DNA from: Achromobacter pulmonis
GTDB lineage: Bacteria > Pseudomonadota > Gammaproteobacteria > Burkholderiales > Burkholderiaceae_B
Assembly (NCBI RefSeq): GCF_902859765.1
Contig: NZ_CADIJV010000018.1
Coordinates: 1 to 64,000 of the forward strand
DNA length: 64,000 nt
Direction of reading: 5' to 3'
A program made the position numbers and the translations under genes. Shown here one piece after another: positions 29,904-39,675 of the stretch. The stretch's first letter is position 1. Each line of letters begins with the position of its first letter. Below the pieces are notes generated by a model. It did no database searches and had not been told where the DNA came from. It saw only the letters and a program-made list of their open reading frames with translations.

Positions 29904-31379
29904 TTAAAGCGGATCGAGCGGGTAGATCGGCCGCCGCACGTGCTTGAAGTCGAGCTGGCCGTAGTCGGAGGTGGTGACGCCGACGCCGGTGCATTCAATG
30001 ATCTCGGTGGCCATGGCCGAGAAGCCGGCGCGCCAATGGATGCGGCTCTTGAGCACCACGTAGCGCTTTTGCAGCGGATCGATGCCGGCCGACAGCAGGC
30101 AATTGATATCGAACGGCTCCTGGTGCCGCGATACCACCACGATCTCGACCCGGCCGGTGTCGATCACGACGGTCAGGCCGGTATCGTTGCGCACGCCGCG
30201 GTACATGGGGCCGCGGTTCAGGTAGACGCCGTCGAACACCAGCTTGACCCGGCCGGTCACGGTCAGCGGCTCGCCGGGCCGGTTGATGGCCGGCATGTCG
30301 ACCTTGCCGCCCAGCGGCAGGGTGATGGTGCTGCCGACGCCGGCCGTGGCGGCCTCGCGCGCCGCCTGCGGGTCGCAGATGGCGTAGAACACCACGTTGT
30401 CCAGTTCCTGGCGCAGCACTTCGGCCAGTACCGCCGTGGTGTCCATGGTGCCGCCGGAGCCGGTGTTGTCGTAGTGATCCAGCAGCACCACCGGCCCTTG
30501 TTCGATGGCCTTGGCGCGGGCGATGGTGGGCGCCAGCGGTTCGGCGTGGAATACCCACTTGGCGCGGTCGGTCCAGGCGCGGTCCAGCAGCTCGTCTCGG
30601 TATTGTTCGGCCTGCGCCAGGTTGGCGTCGGTACAGACCACGGCGCTCAGGCCGGCCTCGCGGATGTCGGCATGCGGAAAGCCGACGAACACCGAGGCCG
30701 CCAGCACGCCCTCGGCTTCCAACTGGCGGCAGCGCTCCTGCAGCGACTTGTTGGGGTCGGCATGGGTGCCCTGGCACATGACGTGCGGCAGCATGGGCTT
30801 GCTGGCCCAGGTCATTACCGGCTTGATCTCGCCCTTGAGCGTGCGCACGATGACGTTGGCCGCGCGCACGCCGGCCTCGCGGATGTCCACGTGCGGGTAG
30901 GTATGGAAGCCGCTGATGACGGTGGCGTTGTCGACGATGTCGGCATAGATGTTGGCGTGCATGTCCAGCGTCACCGCCACCGGGGTCGTGGCGTCGATCG
31001 CGCGCAGGCGGCGCAGCAGGTCGCCCTCGGCGTCTTCCACGCCCTCGGCCACCATGGCGCCGTGCAGGTCCAGCAGGATGGCGTCGTAGCCGCCCTTGCG
31101 GACCTCGTCCAGCACCAATTGGCACAGCCGTTCGTGGGTTTCGGCGCTGGCCGGGCCGCTGGGCCAGGATTCGGCCGCCACCGGCACCACGATCTCGGCG
31201 CCGACGCGGCGCGCCACGTCGATATAACCGCCCAGGCCGCTGTCGGTGTTCTCGTAGGCCCGGATGGCGCGCTCGCCCGCCAGGATTTCAGGGTTGCCGC
31301 GGAAAAAGCGCGCGAGCGGGGTCGGCACGGGCGAAAAGGTATTCGTCTCGTGTTTGATCATTGCCAGAAGCCAACGCAT
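29904..31379 (-). CDS. M81-family metallopeptidase (MlrC-like), copy 1
   Basis: 491 residues. Family marks in order: KHETNTFSP near the N-terminus, LLDLHGAMV, LDMHANIYADIV and FHTYPHVDIREAG. These carry the Glu and His/Asp residues that bind zinc in microcystinase C. A later DHYDNTGSGGTMDTTA is also conserved. M81 enzymes hydrolyse unusual amide bonds; MlrC cuts next to the beta-amino acid Adda in linear microcystin. It is the last gene of the minus-strand catabolic run, 33 bases after the amidase. A second, diverged copy lies at 38092. The actual substrate is unknown. Confidence 0.9.
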   Translation of the reverse strand: MRWLLAMIKHETNTFSPVPTPLARFFRGNPEILAGERAIRAYENTDSGLGGYIDVARRVGAEIVVPVAAESWPSGPASAETHERLCQLVLDEVRKGGYDAILLDLHGAMVAEGVEDAEGDLLRRLRAIDATTPVAVTLDMHANIYADIVDNATVISGFHTYPHVDIREAGVRAANVIVRTLKGEIKPVMTWASKPMLPHVMCQGTHADPNKSLQERCRQLEAEGVLAASVFVGFPHADIREAGLSAVVCTDANLAQAEQYRDELLDRAWTDRAKWVFHAEPLAPTIARAKAIEQGPVVLLDHYDNTGSGGTMDTTAVLAEVLRQELDNVVFYAICDPQAAREAATAGVGSTITLPLGGKVDMPAINRPGEPLTVTGRVKLVFDGVYLNRGPMYRGVRNDTGLTVVIDTGRVEIVVVSRHQEPFDINCLLSAGIDPLQKRYVVLKSRIHWRAGFSAMATEIIECTGVGVTTSDYGQLDFKHVRRPIYPLDPL

Positions 31380-31412
31380 GGAAATTCCTGTGGGTTGCCA
31401 AAGGGGAAAGGA

Positions 31413-32822
31413 TCAGGCGGCCTGGGGCGGCTGCGGCCAGGGATGCTGCGCCGGGCGCATGCGCTCCCAGGCGCGGGCCAGGCGCAGCACACCGAGGTCG
31501 TCGAAGCGGGCGCCGGCGATCTGCAGGCCGATCGGCAGGCCGGCCCGGGTGTAGCCGCAATTGACCGAGGCGGCCGGCTGCTCGCTCATGTTGTAGGGCA
31601 GCGTGTAGCCGATGTGGTGCATGGTGGTGGCGACGTCGTTGGTGGGCGCTGGCCACTCGGCGTTGTAGGCCACTACCGGCGCCACGGGCGACAGCACGTA
31701 GTCGTAGGGTGCGGTGGCGGCGACTGTCCTGGCGCGCACGTTGAGGGTTTCGTAGTAGCTGCGGAACACGTCCTCGCCCGACTGGCCACCGCCGCTTTCG
31801 GCCCAGGCGCGGATGAACGGCAGGATCCGGGCGCGGCGTTCTTCCGGCAGGGCGCCCAGGTCGAGCGCCGAGCGGGTGCGCCAGAAGCGGTCGACCCCTT
31901 CCAGCATCCCCGGCGTCATCCAGGGGGGCAGCGGCGTGACGATGGCGCCAGCCGCCTCGAAGAGGCGCGCCGCCGCTTCAACGGCGCCGCGGATCTCCGG
32001 GTCCAGCGGCAGGCCGCAGCCGGCGTCCAGCTGCAGGCCGATGCGCAGGCCGCGCACGTCGATGTCCAGGTTGAGCCAGTCGAAGTCCTGGAACGGCAGG
32101 CTCATGTGGTCGCGCGCGTCGGGCTGCGACAGCACGCCCATCATGAGCGCGGCGTCGGCGACGTCGCGCGTCATGGGGCCGGCGCAGCGGCCCATGAAGG
32201 GCGGGTCGATCGGGATGCGGCCCAGGCTGGGCTTGAGCGTGGCGATGCCGCACCAGGCGGCCGGCAGGCGCACCGAGCCGCCGATATCGGTGCCGATGTG
32301 CAGCGGGCCGTAGCCCGCCGCCGCGGCCGCGCCGGCGCCGGCGCTGGAGCCGCCGGGGTTCTTGGACAGGTCCCAGGGGTTGCGCGTCAGCGCATGGAAG
32401 CTCGACAGGCCGGACGACAGCATGCCGTAGTCGGGCATGGTGGTCTTGCCCAGCACCACGGCGCCGGCCTCGCGCATGCGCGCCGCCGGCGGGGCGTCGG
32501 CCGTGGCCGGCGTCAGGTCGGTGGCGGCGGTGCCCAGCGGCACCGGCACGCCGCGCGTGGCGATGTTTTCCTTGATGGTGGCGGGCACGCCGTCCAGCGA
32601 GTAACCGCCGCAGGCCAGCGGCTCGCCTTTCATCCAGCGCGCCTCGGAGGCGCGGGCCGAGGCCAGCGCCTGGTCGGGATCGAGCGCATAGGTGGCGTGG
32701 ATGTGCGGCTCCCAGCGCGCGATGTGATCGAGCACCGAGCGCGTCGCCTCGACCGGCGACAGGGTCTTGTTGCGATAGGCGGCCAGCAGTTCCTGGGCCG
32801 AGAGTTCATGCGGTTGCGACAT
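31413..32822 (-). CDS. Amidase-signature family amidohydrolase
   Basis: 469 residues from ATG 32822; a TTG four codons upstream is less likely. The Ser-cisSer-Lys triad is visible: Lys in VPATIKENIATRG, cis-Ser and nucleophile Ser in GGSSAGAGAA and TDIGGSVRLPAAWCG. Amidase-signature enzymes cleave simple amides, carbamoyl groups or amino-acid amides in the cytosol. It sits between the transporter ATPase gene (47 bases) and M81 copy 1, so a role in breaking down the imported substrate is inferred. The substrate cannot be read from the sequence. Confidence 0.93.
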   Translation of the reverse strand: MSQPHELSAQELLAAYRNKTLSPVEATRSVLDHIARWEPHIHATYALDPDQALASARASEARWMKGEPLACGGYSLDGVPATIKENIATRGVPVPLGTAATDLTPATADAPPAARMREAGAVVLGKTTMPDYGMLSSGLSSFHALTRNPWDLSKNPGGSSAGAGAAAAAGYGPLHIGTDIGGSVRLPAAWCGIATLKPSLGRIPIDPPFMGRCAGPMTRDVADAALMMGVLSQPDARDHMSLPFQDFDWLNLDIDVRGLRIGLQLDAGCGLPLDPEIRGAVEAAARLFEAAGAIVTPLPPWMTPGMLEGVDRFWRTRSALDLGALPEERRARILPFIRAWAESGGGQSGEDVFRSYYETLNVRARTVAATAPYDYVLSPVAPVVAYNAEWPAPTNDVATTMHHIGYTLPYNMSEQPAASVNCGYTRAGLPIGLQIAGARFDDLGVLRLARAWERMRPAQHPWPQPPQAA

Positions 32823-32869
32823 GGCGGATTCCAATTGCGGGGGGATGCCTGGGTGTTACGTGGGCGCCC

Positions 32870-34561
32870 TCAGGCGGCGGGGGCTGCCAGTCCGGCCGCC
32901 ACGGGCCGGAAATTGCGGAAGTCCCAGTCGCGTCCGGGCGCCGCGTCGATCAGGGCGCGGGTGTATTCGTGGCGGGGGTCGGTCAGCACGGCCTGCGCGG
33001 CGCCGGTCTCGACGACCTTGCCGCGCTGCATGACCATGATGGTGTCGCAGATCTGCGCGGCCACGCGCAGGTCATGCGTGATGAACAGCACGCCCACCCC
33101 GGTGCGCTCGCGCACCTGTTCGAGCAATTCCAGCACCTGCGCCTGCACCGACACGTCCAGCGCCGACACGGCTTCGTCGGCCACCAGGATCTCCGGGTCC
33201 ATCACCAGCGCGCGGGCGATGCAGATACGCTGGCGCTGGCCGCCCGAGAACTGGTGCGGGTAGCGCCGCATGGCGTCGGGACTCAGGCCGACCACGGACA
33301 GTGTCTCGCCGGCGCGGCGCTCCGCCTGGTCGCGCGGCACGCCGAAATTGAGCAGGCCTTCGATGATGGACTCGCCCACGGTGCGGCGCGGGTTGAGCGA
33401 GCGGTACGGGTCCTGGAACACGATCTGGATGCGGCGGCGCACCGGACGCAGGGCCGCGCCGGACAGGGTGCTGAGGTCCTCGCCGCCCATCATCATGTGC
33501 CCGGCGGTGGGTTCGATCAGGCGCACGATGCAGCGCGCCACGGTCGACTTGCCCGAACCGGATTCGCCGACGATGCCCAGGATCTCGCCCTTGCGCAGCG
33601 TCAGGTTGACGTCGGCCGCGGCGATCACGTTCTGCGGCGCGCGGCGCGAGAACAGCGAACCCTTGCCGCCGTAGGTGCGGCCCAGGCCCTTGACGTGCAG
33701 CACCGGCTGGCCGGCGGGCGCCTCGCGGTGCGACGGCACCAGGCTGGGCACCGATGACACCAGGCGCCGCGTGTACGACTGCTTGGGCTCGGCCAGGATC
33801 TCGTTGCGCGTGCCGCTTTCGATCAGGTCGCCGCGGTTCATCACCACGATGCGGTCGGCGATCTCGGCCACCACGCCGAAATCGTGCGTGATGAACAGCA
33901 CGGCGGTCTGGTGCTTGAGCTGCAGTTCCTTGATCAGCAGCAGGATCTGCTTTTGCGTGGTGACGTCCAGCGCCGTGGTCGGCTCGTCGGCGATCAGCAG
34001 CTTGGGTTCCAGGATCAGCGCCATGGCGATCACGATGCGCTGGCGCTGGCCGCCCGAGAGCTGGTGCGGATAGGCGTCGTAGATACGTTCGACATCGGGC
34101 AGGTGCACCGAGCGGAACATCTCCAGCACCTTGGCGCGGCGTTCGGCGGCCGACATGCGGCGATGCAGCCGCAGCACTTCGTCGACCTGCTTGCCGACGG
34201 TGTGCACGGGATTGAGCGCGGTCATGGGTTCCTGGAACACCATTGCCATGCGGGTGGCGCGCAATTCGCGCAGGCGGCGCGGCGTGGCATTGGCCACCTC
34301 CTCGCCTTCGACGCGGATCGACCCCGCGCTGATGCGCAGCACGCCCGGCGGCAACAGGCCCATGACGGCCAGCGAGGTGACCGACTTGCCCGAGCCGGAC
34401 TCGCCGACCACGCACACGGTTTCGCCGGCGTTCACATCCAGGCTCAGGTTGCGCACCACGCGGTTGCCGGCGCCGCCAACCTCCACCGACAGGTTGCGGA
34501 TGGCCAGCACGGCGGACGAGGCATCGCCCGCGGGGGGAGTGGGAGAATAAGTCATCGGCAT
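32870..34561 (-). CDS. Dpp/Opp-type ABC importer, fused dual ATP-binding protein
   Basis: 563 residues from the ATG at 34561 (MPMTYS), which overlaps the upstream permease stop as TGATG; ATG 34555 is an alternative. Two complete nucleotide-binding domains: the first with GESGSGKSVTS, LSGGQRQRIVIAMAL and LLIADEPTTALDV, the second with GESGSGKSTVARC, FSGGQRQRICIARAL and ILVADEAVSALDV. It corresponds to DppD and DppF joined in one chain, common in proteobacterial peptide/opine/glutathione importers. It powers uptake through the two permeases upstream. Confidence 0.95.
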   Translation of the reverse strand: MPMTYSPTPPAGDASSAVLAIRNLSVEVGGAGNRVVRNLSLDVNAGETVCVVGESGSGKSVTSLAVMGLLPPGVLRISAGSIRVEGEEVANATPRRLRELRATRMAMVFQEPMTALNPVHTVGKQVDEVLRLHRRMSAAERRAKVLEMFRSVHLPDVERIYDAYPHQLSGGQRQRIVIAMALILEPKLLIADEPTTALDVTTQKQILLLIKELQLKHQTAVLFITHDFGVVAEIADRIVVMNRGDLIESGTRNEILAEPKQSYTRRLVSSVPSLVPSHREAPAGQPVLHVKGLGRTYGGKGSLFSRRAPQNVIAAADVNLTLRKGEILGIVGESGSGKSTVARCIVRLIEPTAGHMMMGGEDLSTLSGAALRPVRRRIQIVFQDPYRSLNPRRTVGESIIEGLLNFGVPRDQAERRAGETLSVVGLSPDAMRRYPHQFSGGQRQRICIARALVMDPEILVADEAVSALDVSVQAQVLELLEQVRERTGVGVLFITHDLRVAAQICDTIMVMQRGKVVETGAAQAVLTDPRHEYTRALIDAAPGRDWDFRNFRPVAAGLAAPAA

Positions 34562-35466
34562 CAGATCCTGCGCACCATTTTCGGGTCGAGGGCGTCGCGC
34601 AGCGCGTCGCCCAGGATGTTCACGCTGAGCACGGTCAGCGACAGGAACAGGCCCGGGAACAGGATCAGGCCGGGCAGCATGCGGAAGTACATGCGGCCTT
34701 CGGACATGATGTTGCCCCACGAGGCGATCTCGGGCGGGATGCCCGCGCCCAGGAAACTCAGGATGGCCTCGGTCAGCATGGCCGAGGCGAACACATAGGT
34801 GCCCTGCACGGTCAGCGGCGCGATGGTGCTGGGCACCATGTGGCGCCACAGCAGCAGCGGCAGTGGCGTGCCGAGGGCCAGGGCGGCCTCGACGTAGGGT
34901 TCGCCGCGCACGCTCAGGATCTGGCCGCGCACCAGACGCACCACCCGCGGCACCTCGGGAATGGTGATGGCCACCAGCACCGTCGTCAGGCTGGCGCCGG
35001 TGACGGAGACCAGCGCGATCGCCAGCAGGATGCCGGGGATCGCCATGATGGCGTCCATGGTGCGCATGATGAGGCCGTCGAGCGAGCGGAACCAGCCGGC
35101 GATGACGCCGACCACCAGCCCGATGGTGACGCTGACGACCGCCGCGCCCAGGCCCGCGATCAGCGACGTCTGGGCGCCATAGGCCACGCGCGACCAGACG
35201 TCGCGGCCGAAGGCGTCGGTGCCGAACAGGTACTCGGTGAACGGCTGCTTCAGGCGCGCGCCGGGATTGAGCAGAGTCGGGTCGACCGTGCCCAGGTACG
35301 GCGCGAACAGGGCCATGCCGATGATGGCGACCAGCACCACCAGGGCCAGCATGACCGGCCAGCTCTTGAGGCCGTGGCGGATCTGGCGCCAGGCGGTGAC
35401 GTGGGGCGTGCCGCCGCCGGGAAGGTCGGCGGCCGCTTGCGCGGCGGCGTCGGTTGGCGTTTGCAT
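34561..35466 (-). CDS. Dpp/Opp-type ABC permease (DppC-like)
   Basis: 301 residues with six membrane segments. The N-terminal extra segment (about 35-55) is followed by GTDAFGRDVWSRVAYGAQTS, the hallmark of the C-type permease, then the EAA coupling loop near VRGQILSVRGEPYVEAALALG. It forms half of the inner-membrane channel together with the DppB-like protein. It overlaps the ATPase gene at its stop and follows the DppB-like gene after 9 bases. Confidence 0.95.
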   Translation of the reverse strand: MQTPTDAAAQAAADLPGGGTPHVTAWRQIRHGLKSWPVMLALVVLVAIIGMALFAPYLGTVDPTLLNPGARLKQPFTEYLFGTDAFGRDVWSRVAYGAQTSLIAGLGAAVVSVTIGLVVGVIAGWFRSLDGLIMRTMDAIMAIPGILLAIALVSVTGASLTTVLVAITIPEVPRVVRLVRGQILSVRGEPYVEAALALGTPLPLLLWRHMVPSTIAPLTVQGTYVFASAMLTEAILSFLGAGIPPEIASWGNIMSEGRMYFRMLPGLILFPGLFLSLTVLSVNILGDALRDALDPKMVRRI

Positions 35467-35475
35467 GGCGTGGCC

Positions 35476-36417
35476 TCAGTATCGGATACGGGGGTCGAAC
35501 ACCGTGTAGGCGCAATCGACAACCAGATTGATGAAGACGTAGACGAAGGCGAAGAACAGCGTCAGGCCCTGGATGACGGGATAGTCGCGCGCCAGCACGG
35601 CTTCCACCACCAGCCGGCCCACACCGGGGATGTTGAACACCGACTCGGTCACCACCACGCCGCTGATCAGCAGCGCGATGCCCAGGCCCACCACCGTGGC
35701 GATGGGCACGGCGGCATTGCGCAACGCATGGCCGAGCAGCACGCCGGTCTCGGTCAGCCCCTTGGAGCGCGCGGTGCGGATGAAGTCTTCGCCCATCACC
35801 TCGATGACGCTGGTGCGCGTGATGCGGGCGATCAGCGCGATGTAGACCGTGGACAGCGCCAGCGACGGCAGGATCAGCCGGTGCAGGAACAGCCAGAAGC
35901 CGTTGGCCAGCGGCGTGTAGCCCTGCACGTTGAACCAGCCCAGCTTGATGGCGAAGGCCCAGATCAGCAGGTAGCCGGTGACGAACACCGGCACCGAGAA
36001 GCCCAGCACCGAAAAGCCCATGACGGCGCGATCGAGCAGCCGGCCCTGGCGCCAGGCCGCCAGCACGCCCAGCGGAATCGCCACGATCAGCGTGAAAACC
36101 AGCGTCAGCAGCGCCAGGCTCAGCGACGGTTCGAGGCGCTGGCCGATGAGCTGGGTGACCGGCACGCCGGACATCAGCGAAGTGCCCAGGTCGCCCTGCA
36201 GCAGCTTGCCGCCCCATATGAAGAACTGCTTGACCACCGGCTGGTCCAGGCCCATCGTCTGGCGGATCTGCTCGATCCGTTCGGGCGTGGCGCCGTCGCC
36301 CGCCATGATGATGGCCGGATCACCCGGGCTCAGACGCAATATCGCAAAGACCACCACCGCGACCATCACCAGAACGGGGATGGTCGCGAGGAGCCGGCGT
36401 GAGACGAATGCCAGCAT
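35476..36417 (-). CDS. Dpp/Opp-type ABC permease (DppB-like)
   Basis: 313 residues and six membrane segments. It begins MLAFVSRRLLATIPVLVMV, then RLSPGDPAIIMAGDGATPE and GDLGTSLMSGVPVTQLI, all standard for B-type permeases. The coupling loop is MGEDFIRTARSKGLTETGVL. The order substrate-binding protein, B permease, C permease, ATPase is the common one for peptide-type importers. It lies 26 bases after the binding-protein gene. Confidence 0.95.
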   Translation of the reverse strand: MLAFVSRRLLATIPVLVMVAVVVFAILRLSPGDPAIIMAGDGATPERIEQIRQTMGLDQPVVKQFFIWGGKLLQGDLGTSLMSGVPVTQLIGQRLEPSLSLALLTLVFTLIVAIPLGVLAAWRQGRLLDRAVMGFSVLGFSVPVFVTGYLLIWAFAIKLGWFNVQGYTPLANGFWLFLHRLILPSLALSTVYIALIARITRTSVIEVMGEDFIRTARSKGLTETGVLLGHALRNAAVPIATVVGLGIALLISGVVVTESVFNIPGVGRLVVEAVLARDYPVIQGLTLFFAFVYVFINLVVDCAYTVFDPRIRY

Positions 36418-36443
36418 GCATTTCCCCCTGAACTACTTGCCCG

Positions 36444-38009
36444 TCAAGGGGCTTTTTTCACATTCCAGAACGCGAACACCGGCGCGTGCACCAGGCCCGA
36501 GAGCTTGGTCGAGTAGACGGTGGGCACGGACATCTGGCCCAGCGGCACGTACAGGCCTTCATCGATGCCGATGCGCTGCAATTCATCGGCGATCTTCTTC
36601 TGCTCGGCCGGGTCGGAGGTCAGCGCGAACTTGGTGCGCAGTTCCTCGACTTGCGGGAAGTCGGGCCAGCCGAACCAGGCGTTGTCGCCGTTGGCCGCGG
36701 CCGGGGCCGAGCGCACCGGGTCCATCACGTCGGTGGCGTACCAGTTGGTGTTGTGGATGTTCCAGCCGCCTTCGGCCGGCGCCGCCTTGGAGGCGCGGCG
36801 GGTGGCCACGCTCTGCCAGTCCATCGCCGCCAGGTTGACGTTGAAGCCGGCCTTGCGCAGCGCCTGGGCCATCACCACCGGCTGGGCCGACAGCGTGCCG
36901 ACGTCGGTGGCATGCATCATCAGGATCGGGGTGTTGTCGTAGCCGGCTTCCTTGAGCAGGGCCTTGGCCTTCTCGATGTTCGAGGGCACCACGATGTCCT
37001 TGCCGATGTCCGACTCCAGCGGCGTGCCGCAACCCCACAGCGAGGCGCAGGTCTTCCAGTACTTGGGATTGCCCACCAGCGCCTTCATCACGTCTTCCTG
37101 GCCGATGGCGTACATCGCGGCCTGGCGGATCTTCTTGTTGTTGAAGGGCGGGTACTTGAAGTTGAAGCGGTACATCGTGAAGTAACCGACCGGACTGAGC
37201 GATTCTTCCTTCAGGTCCTTGTTGCCCTCGACCATCGGCAGCAGGTCGTAGGGGAACTGCTCGACGAAGTCGATTTCACCGCCGAGCAGGGCGTTGGCGG
37301 TGGTCAGGGCGTCGGGCATCACGTCCCATTCGACCTTGTCCACGTTGACCACCTTGCCGCCGGCCAGGCCACTGGCCGGTTCCTTGCGTGGCACGTAGTC
37401 GGTGTTTTTGACGTAGACGGTCTTCACGCCCGGCTTGAATTCGGCAACCTTGAACGGGCCCGAGCCGGTCATGTCGGTGATCGGCTTGCCGACAGGCTGT
37501 TCGGCGATGCGCTTGGGCATCATGAACGGCGCGGTGCCGGTGGGCTTGGACAGGGCGCGCAGCGCCAGGTCCGTGGGTTCTTTCATGACGATGCGGAAGC
37601 TCTTGTCGTCGATGACTTCGATCTTGTCGGTGAATTTCAGCAGGGTGCGGCCCATGCCGTCGCCCGCCGCCCAGCGCTTGATCGACGCGACGCAGTCCTC
37701 GGCCGTGACCGGCTTGCCGTCGTGCCATTTCTGGCCCGGGCGCAGGGTCATGGTGTAGGTCTTGCCGTCGGCCGAGACATCCCATTTTTCCAGCATCTGC
37801 GGCTGGATCTTGTTGTCGGCGTCAGTGGCCAGCAAGGTGTCGTAGATCATGTAGCCGTGCCACGTCGTGATGTACGCGGTGGTGGCGTGCGGATCGGTCA
37901 GGCGCAGCGGCGAATGCATCACCGCCTTGATGACGGTTTCGGCGTAGGCGCCATGCGCCATCAGCAGGGTGGCGCCGGCGAATGCGGCCGCGCGGACGAA
38001 CTTGAGCAT
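36444..38009 (-). CDS. Periplasmic solute-binding protein of a peptide-type ABC importer (SBP family 5)
   Basis: 521 residues. The signal peptide is residues 1-23, cut after GAYA. The mature protein shows DGKTYTMTLRPGQKWHDGKPVTAEDCVASIKRW, split here as YTMTLRPGQKWHDG and PVTAEDCVASIKRW, the family signature, and later NPKYWKTCASLWGCG with a likely disulfide. It captures the substrate in the periplasm and sets the specificity of the importer. Members of this subgroup bind peptides, glutathione, opines or other N-linked small molecules; this one cannot be narrowed further. It follows M81 copy 2 after 82 bases. Confidence 0.94.
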   Translation of the reverse strand: MLKFVRAAAFAGATLLMAHGAYAETVIKAVMHSPLRLTDPHATTAYITTWHGYMIYDTLLATDADNKIQPQMLEKWDVSADGKTYTMTLRPGQKWHDGKPVTAEDCVASIKRWAAGDGMGRTLLKFTDKIEVIDDKSFRIVMKEPTDLALRALSKPTGTAPFMMPKRIAEQPVGKPITDMTGSGPFKVAEFKPGVKTVYVKNTDYVPRKEPASGLAGGKVVNVDKVEWDVMPDALTTANALLGGEIDFVEQFPYDLLPMVEGNKDLKEESLSPVGYFTMYRFNFKYPPFNNKKIRQAAMYAIGQEDVMKALVGNPKYWKTCASLWGCGTPLESDIGKDIVVPSNIEKAKALLKEAGYDNTPILMMHATDVGTLSAQPVVMAQALRKAGFNVNLAAMDWQSVATRRASKAAPAEGGWNIHNTNWYATDVMDPVRSAPAAANGDNAWFGWPDFPQVEELRTKFALTSDPAEQKKIADELQRIGIDEGLYVPLGQMSVPTVYSTKLSGLVHAPVFAFWNVKKAP

Positions 38010-38091
38010 GAAATTCCCCTTTTATGCGGAGTGAGCGGCGTGTCTGCCGCTACGTCGTTGACACGCCGCGCCAAGGAGCGGCGTGCGAGGG

Positions 38092-39597
38092 TCAGTCGGC
38101 TGCGGCACCGGCGAAGACCGGGCCGCAAGGCGCCATTCTGATGCCGGGACGCAAGCGTGTCCATGGTTGTTTTGCCGCATCCATCAGCATCGAGCCCGGC
38201 GCGGCGCAAACCAGGATCGTGTGGGCGATCGGTGTGAAGTCGGCACGGAAATGCGCCGAGCTTTTCACCGCCAGGATGGCCGCGCGGCGCGGCTCGATGC
38301 CGGCGAAACGGAACATCTCCTGGTCGGCCATCTGCACCTTGTTGGAGGCCACCACGATGCGCACGCCGCCGATGCGCAGACAGGCGCTGGGGCCCAGGTC
38401 CATGTGGAAGCCGCGGTAGAACGCGCCGTGCGTGTCGAAGCGCCCATCCGAAGTTTTCTCCACGATGAACTCTGCGTCTAGCGGTTCGTCGTCGGGAATA
38501 CCCGAGTGTCCACCCAATGCAATGCGGACCGATTTACCCACGCCGGCGCGGTGCGCGGCCAGCGCCGCTTCCGGATCGACGATCAGGCCGATGGCGGCGT
38601 CGCGCACCTGGTGGCGGATCAGCGCGCGCAGCAGGCCGGTGGTGTCGGAACTGCCGCCGGCGCCAGGGTTGTCCTGCGCGTCCGCGATGATCACGGGCGC
38701 ATTGGCCTCGCGCGCCAGGCGCAGGGCGGTGGTGATCGCATCATCCGGTGTGTAGAGCGTGCCACCGAAATCACGCTCGGCATCGAGCACGGCGCGCGCC
38801 AGGGTGTCGGCGGCCGCGTCGGCGTCGGCCTGGGTCGCGCCGTAGGCCCAGACCGCGGGCAGGCAATCGGGAAAATCCGCCGCCGGGAAACCGGTGGCCA
38901 GCGACACGCTGTGGGCGCCGCGCGCCTCGATGTCGCCCACCATCTGGTAGAGCGAGCGCGCCGGTTCGATGTCGGTCGATTGCCAGCACAACGGGATCAG
39001 GAAGGGCAGCTGTCGCAGCGCCACGCAGGGACGCGGCGCGCCGGCCAGGCGCCGCGCCAGCAGCGCGGCGGCGCGCTGGCCGGTTTCGGCCATGTCGATG
39101 TGCGGATAGGTGCGATAGCAGACCAGCGCGTCGGCATGGCGCACCATCGCCGGCGTCATGTTGGCGTGCAGGTCGAGGCTGGCCACTACCGGCACGTTGG
39201 GGCCGACCAGGTCGCGTACGCGTTTGAGCAGTTCGCCTTCGCCGTCGTCCAGGTGCTCGGTGACCATGGCGCCGTGCAGGTCGAGATAGACGCCGTCCAG
39301 CGGCATGGCCGCTTGCAGGCCGTGCAGGATCAGCGCGCTGATGCGTTCGAACGCATCCTCGGTGACCGGGCCGGACGGGCTGGCCGCGGCCCAGGTGGAC
39401 GGCAGCAGCGTGTGCTGTTGCATGGCCTCGATGAAGCCGGCCACCGGAATGTTGGCGCCGGCCACGGCCGGGAACAGCGCCGGGCCGCTGACCAGCTTCG
39501 GCCAGCCGCCGCCCTTGTCGGCGAAGTCTTCCCAGGCCGCGCGCGAGGGCGCGAAGGTATTCGTTTCATGCTGAAAGCCGCCGATCCCGATGCGCAT
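38092..39597 (-). CDS. M81-family metallopeptidase (MlrC-like), copy 2
   Basis: 501 residues, paralogue of the gene at 29904. It has QHETNTFAP, YLDLHGAMV, LDLHANMTPAMV and YRTYPHIDMAETG, so the zinc-site residues appear intact. The distal motif is DAQDNPGAGGSSDTTG where copy 1 has DHYDNTGSGGTMDTTA, and the histidine before TYPH is Arg here, hinting at a different substrate pocket. Its place between the semialdehyde dehydrogenase gene and the importer genes suggests the imported compound contains an amide bond that M81 enzymes can cut. Confidence 0.9.
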   Translation of the reverse strand: MRIGIGGFQHETNTFAPSRAAWEDFADKGGGWPKLVSGPALFPAVAGANIPVAGFIEAMQQHTLLPSTWAAASPSGPVTEDAFERISALILHGLQAAMPLDGVYLDLHGAMVTEHLDDGEGELLKRVRDLVGPNVPVVASLDLHANMTPAMVRHADALVCYRTYPHIDMAETGQRAAALLARRLAGAPRPCVALRQLPFLIPLCWQSTDIEPARSLYQMVGDIEARGAHSVSLATGFPAADFPDCLPAVWAYGATQADADAAADTLARAVLDAERDFGGTLYTPDDAITTALRLAREANAPVIIADAQDNPGAGGSSDTTGLLRALIRHQVRDAAIGLIVDPEAALAAHRAGVGKSVRIALGGHSGIPDDEPLDAEFIVEKTSDGRFDTHGAFYRGFHMDLGPSACLRIGGVRIVVASNKVQMADQEMFRFAGIEPRRAAILAVKSSAHFRADFTPIAHTILVCAAPGSMLMDAAKQPWTRLRPGIRMAPCGPVFAGAAAD

Positions 39598-39675
39598 CAG
39601 GATTCCCCTTATTGTGTGTCTTTCGGCAAAACCCCGGCCGCTTTGCGGCTCGGGGCGGTGAGAGCGTCTACATGA

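Noticed and set aside
29940-33263. 1107-codon open frame on the plus strand across M81, amidase and ATPase genes
   Set aside because: It crosses three well-supported genes on the other strand and shows only low-complexity Gly/Arg/His composition.
34562-36217. Long upstream extension of the dual ATPase frame through both permease genes
   Set aside because: The extension reads as Arg/Ala/Pro-rich shadow of the permeases; the true start overlaps the permease stop.
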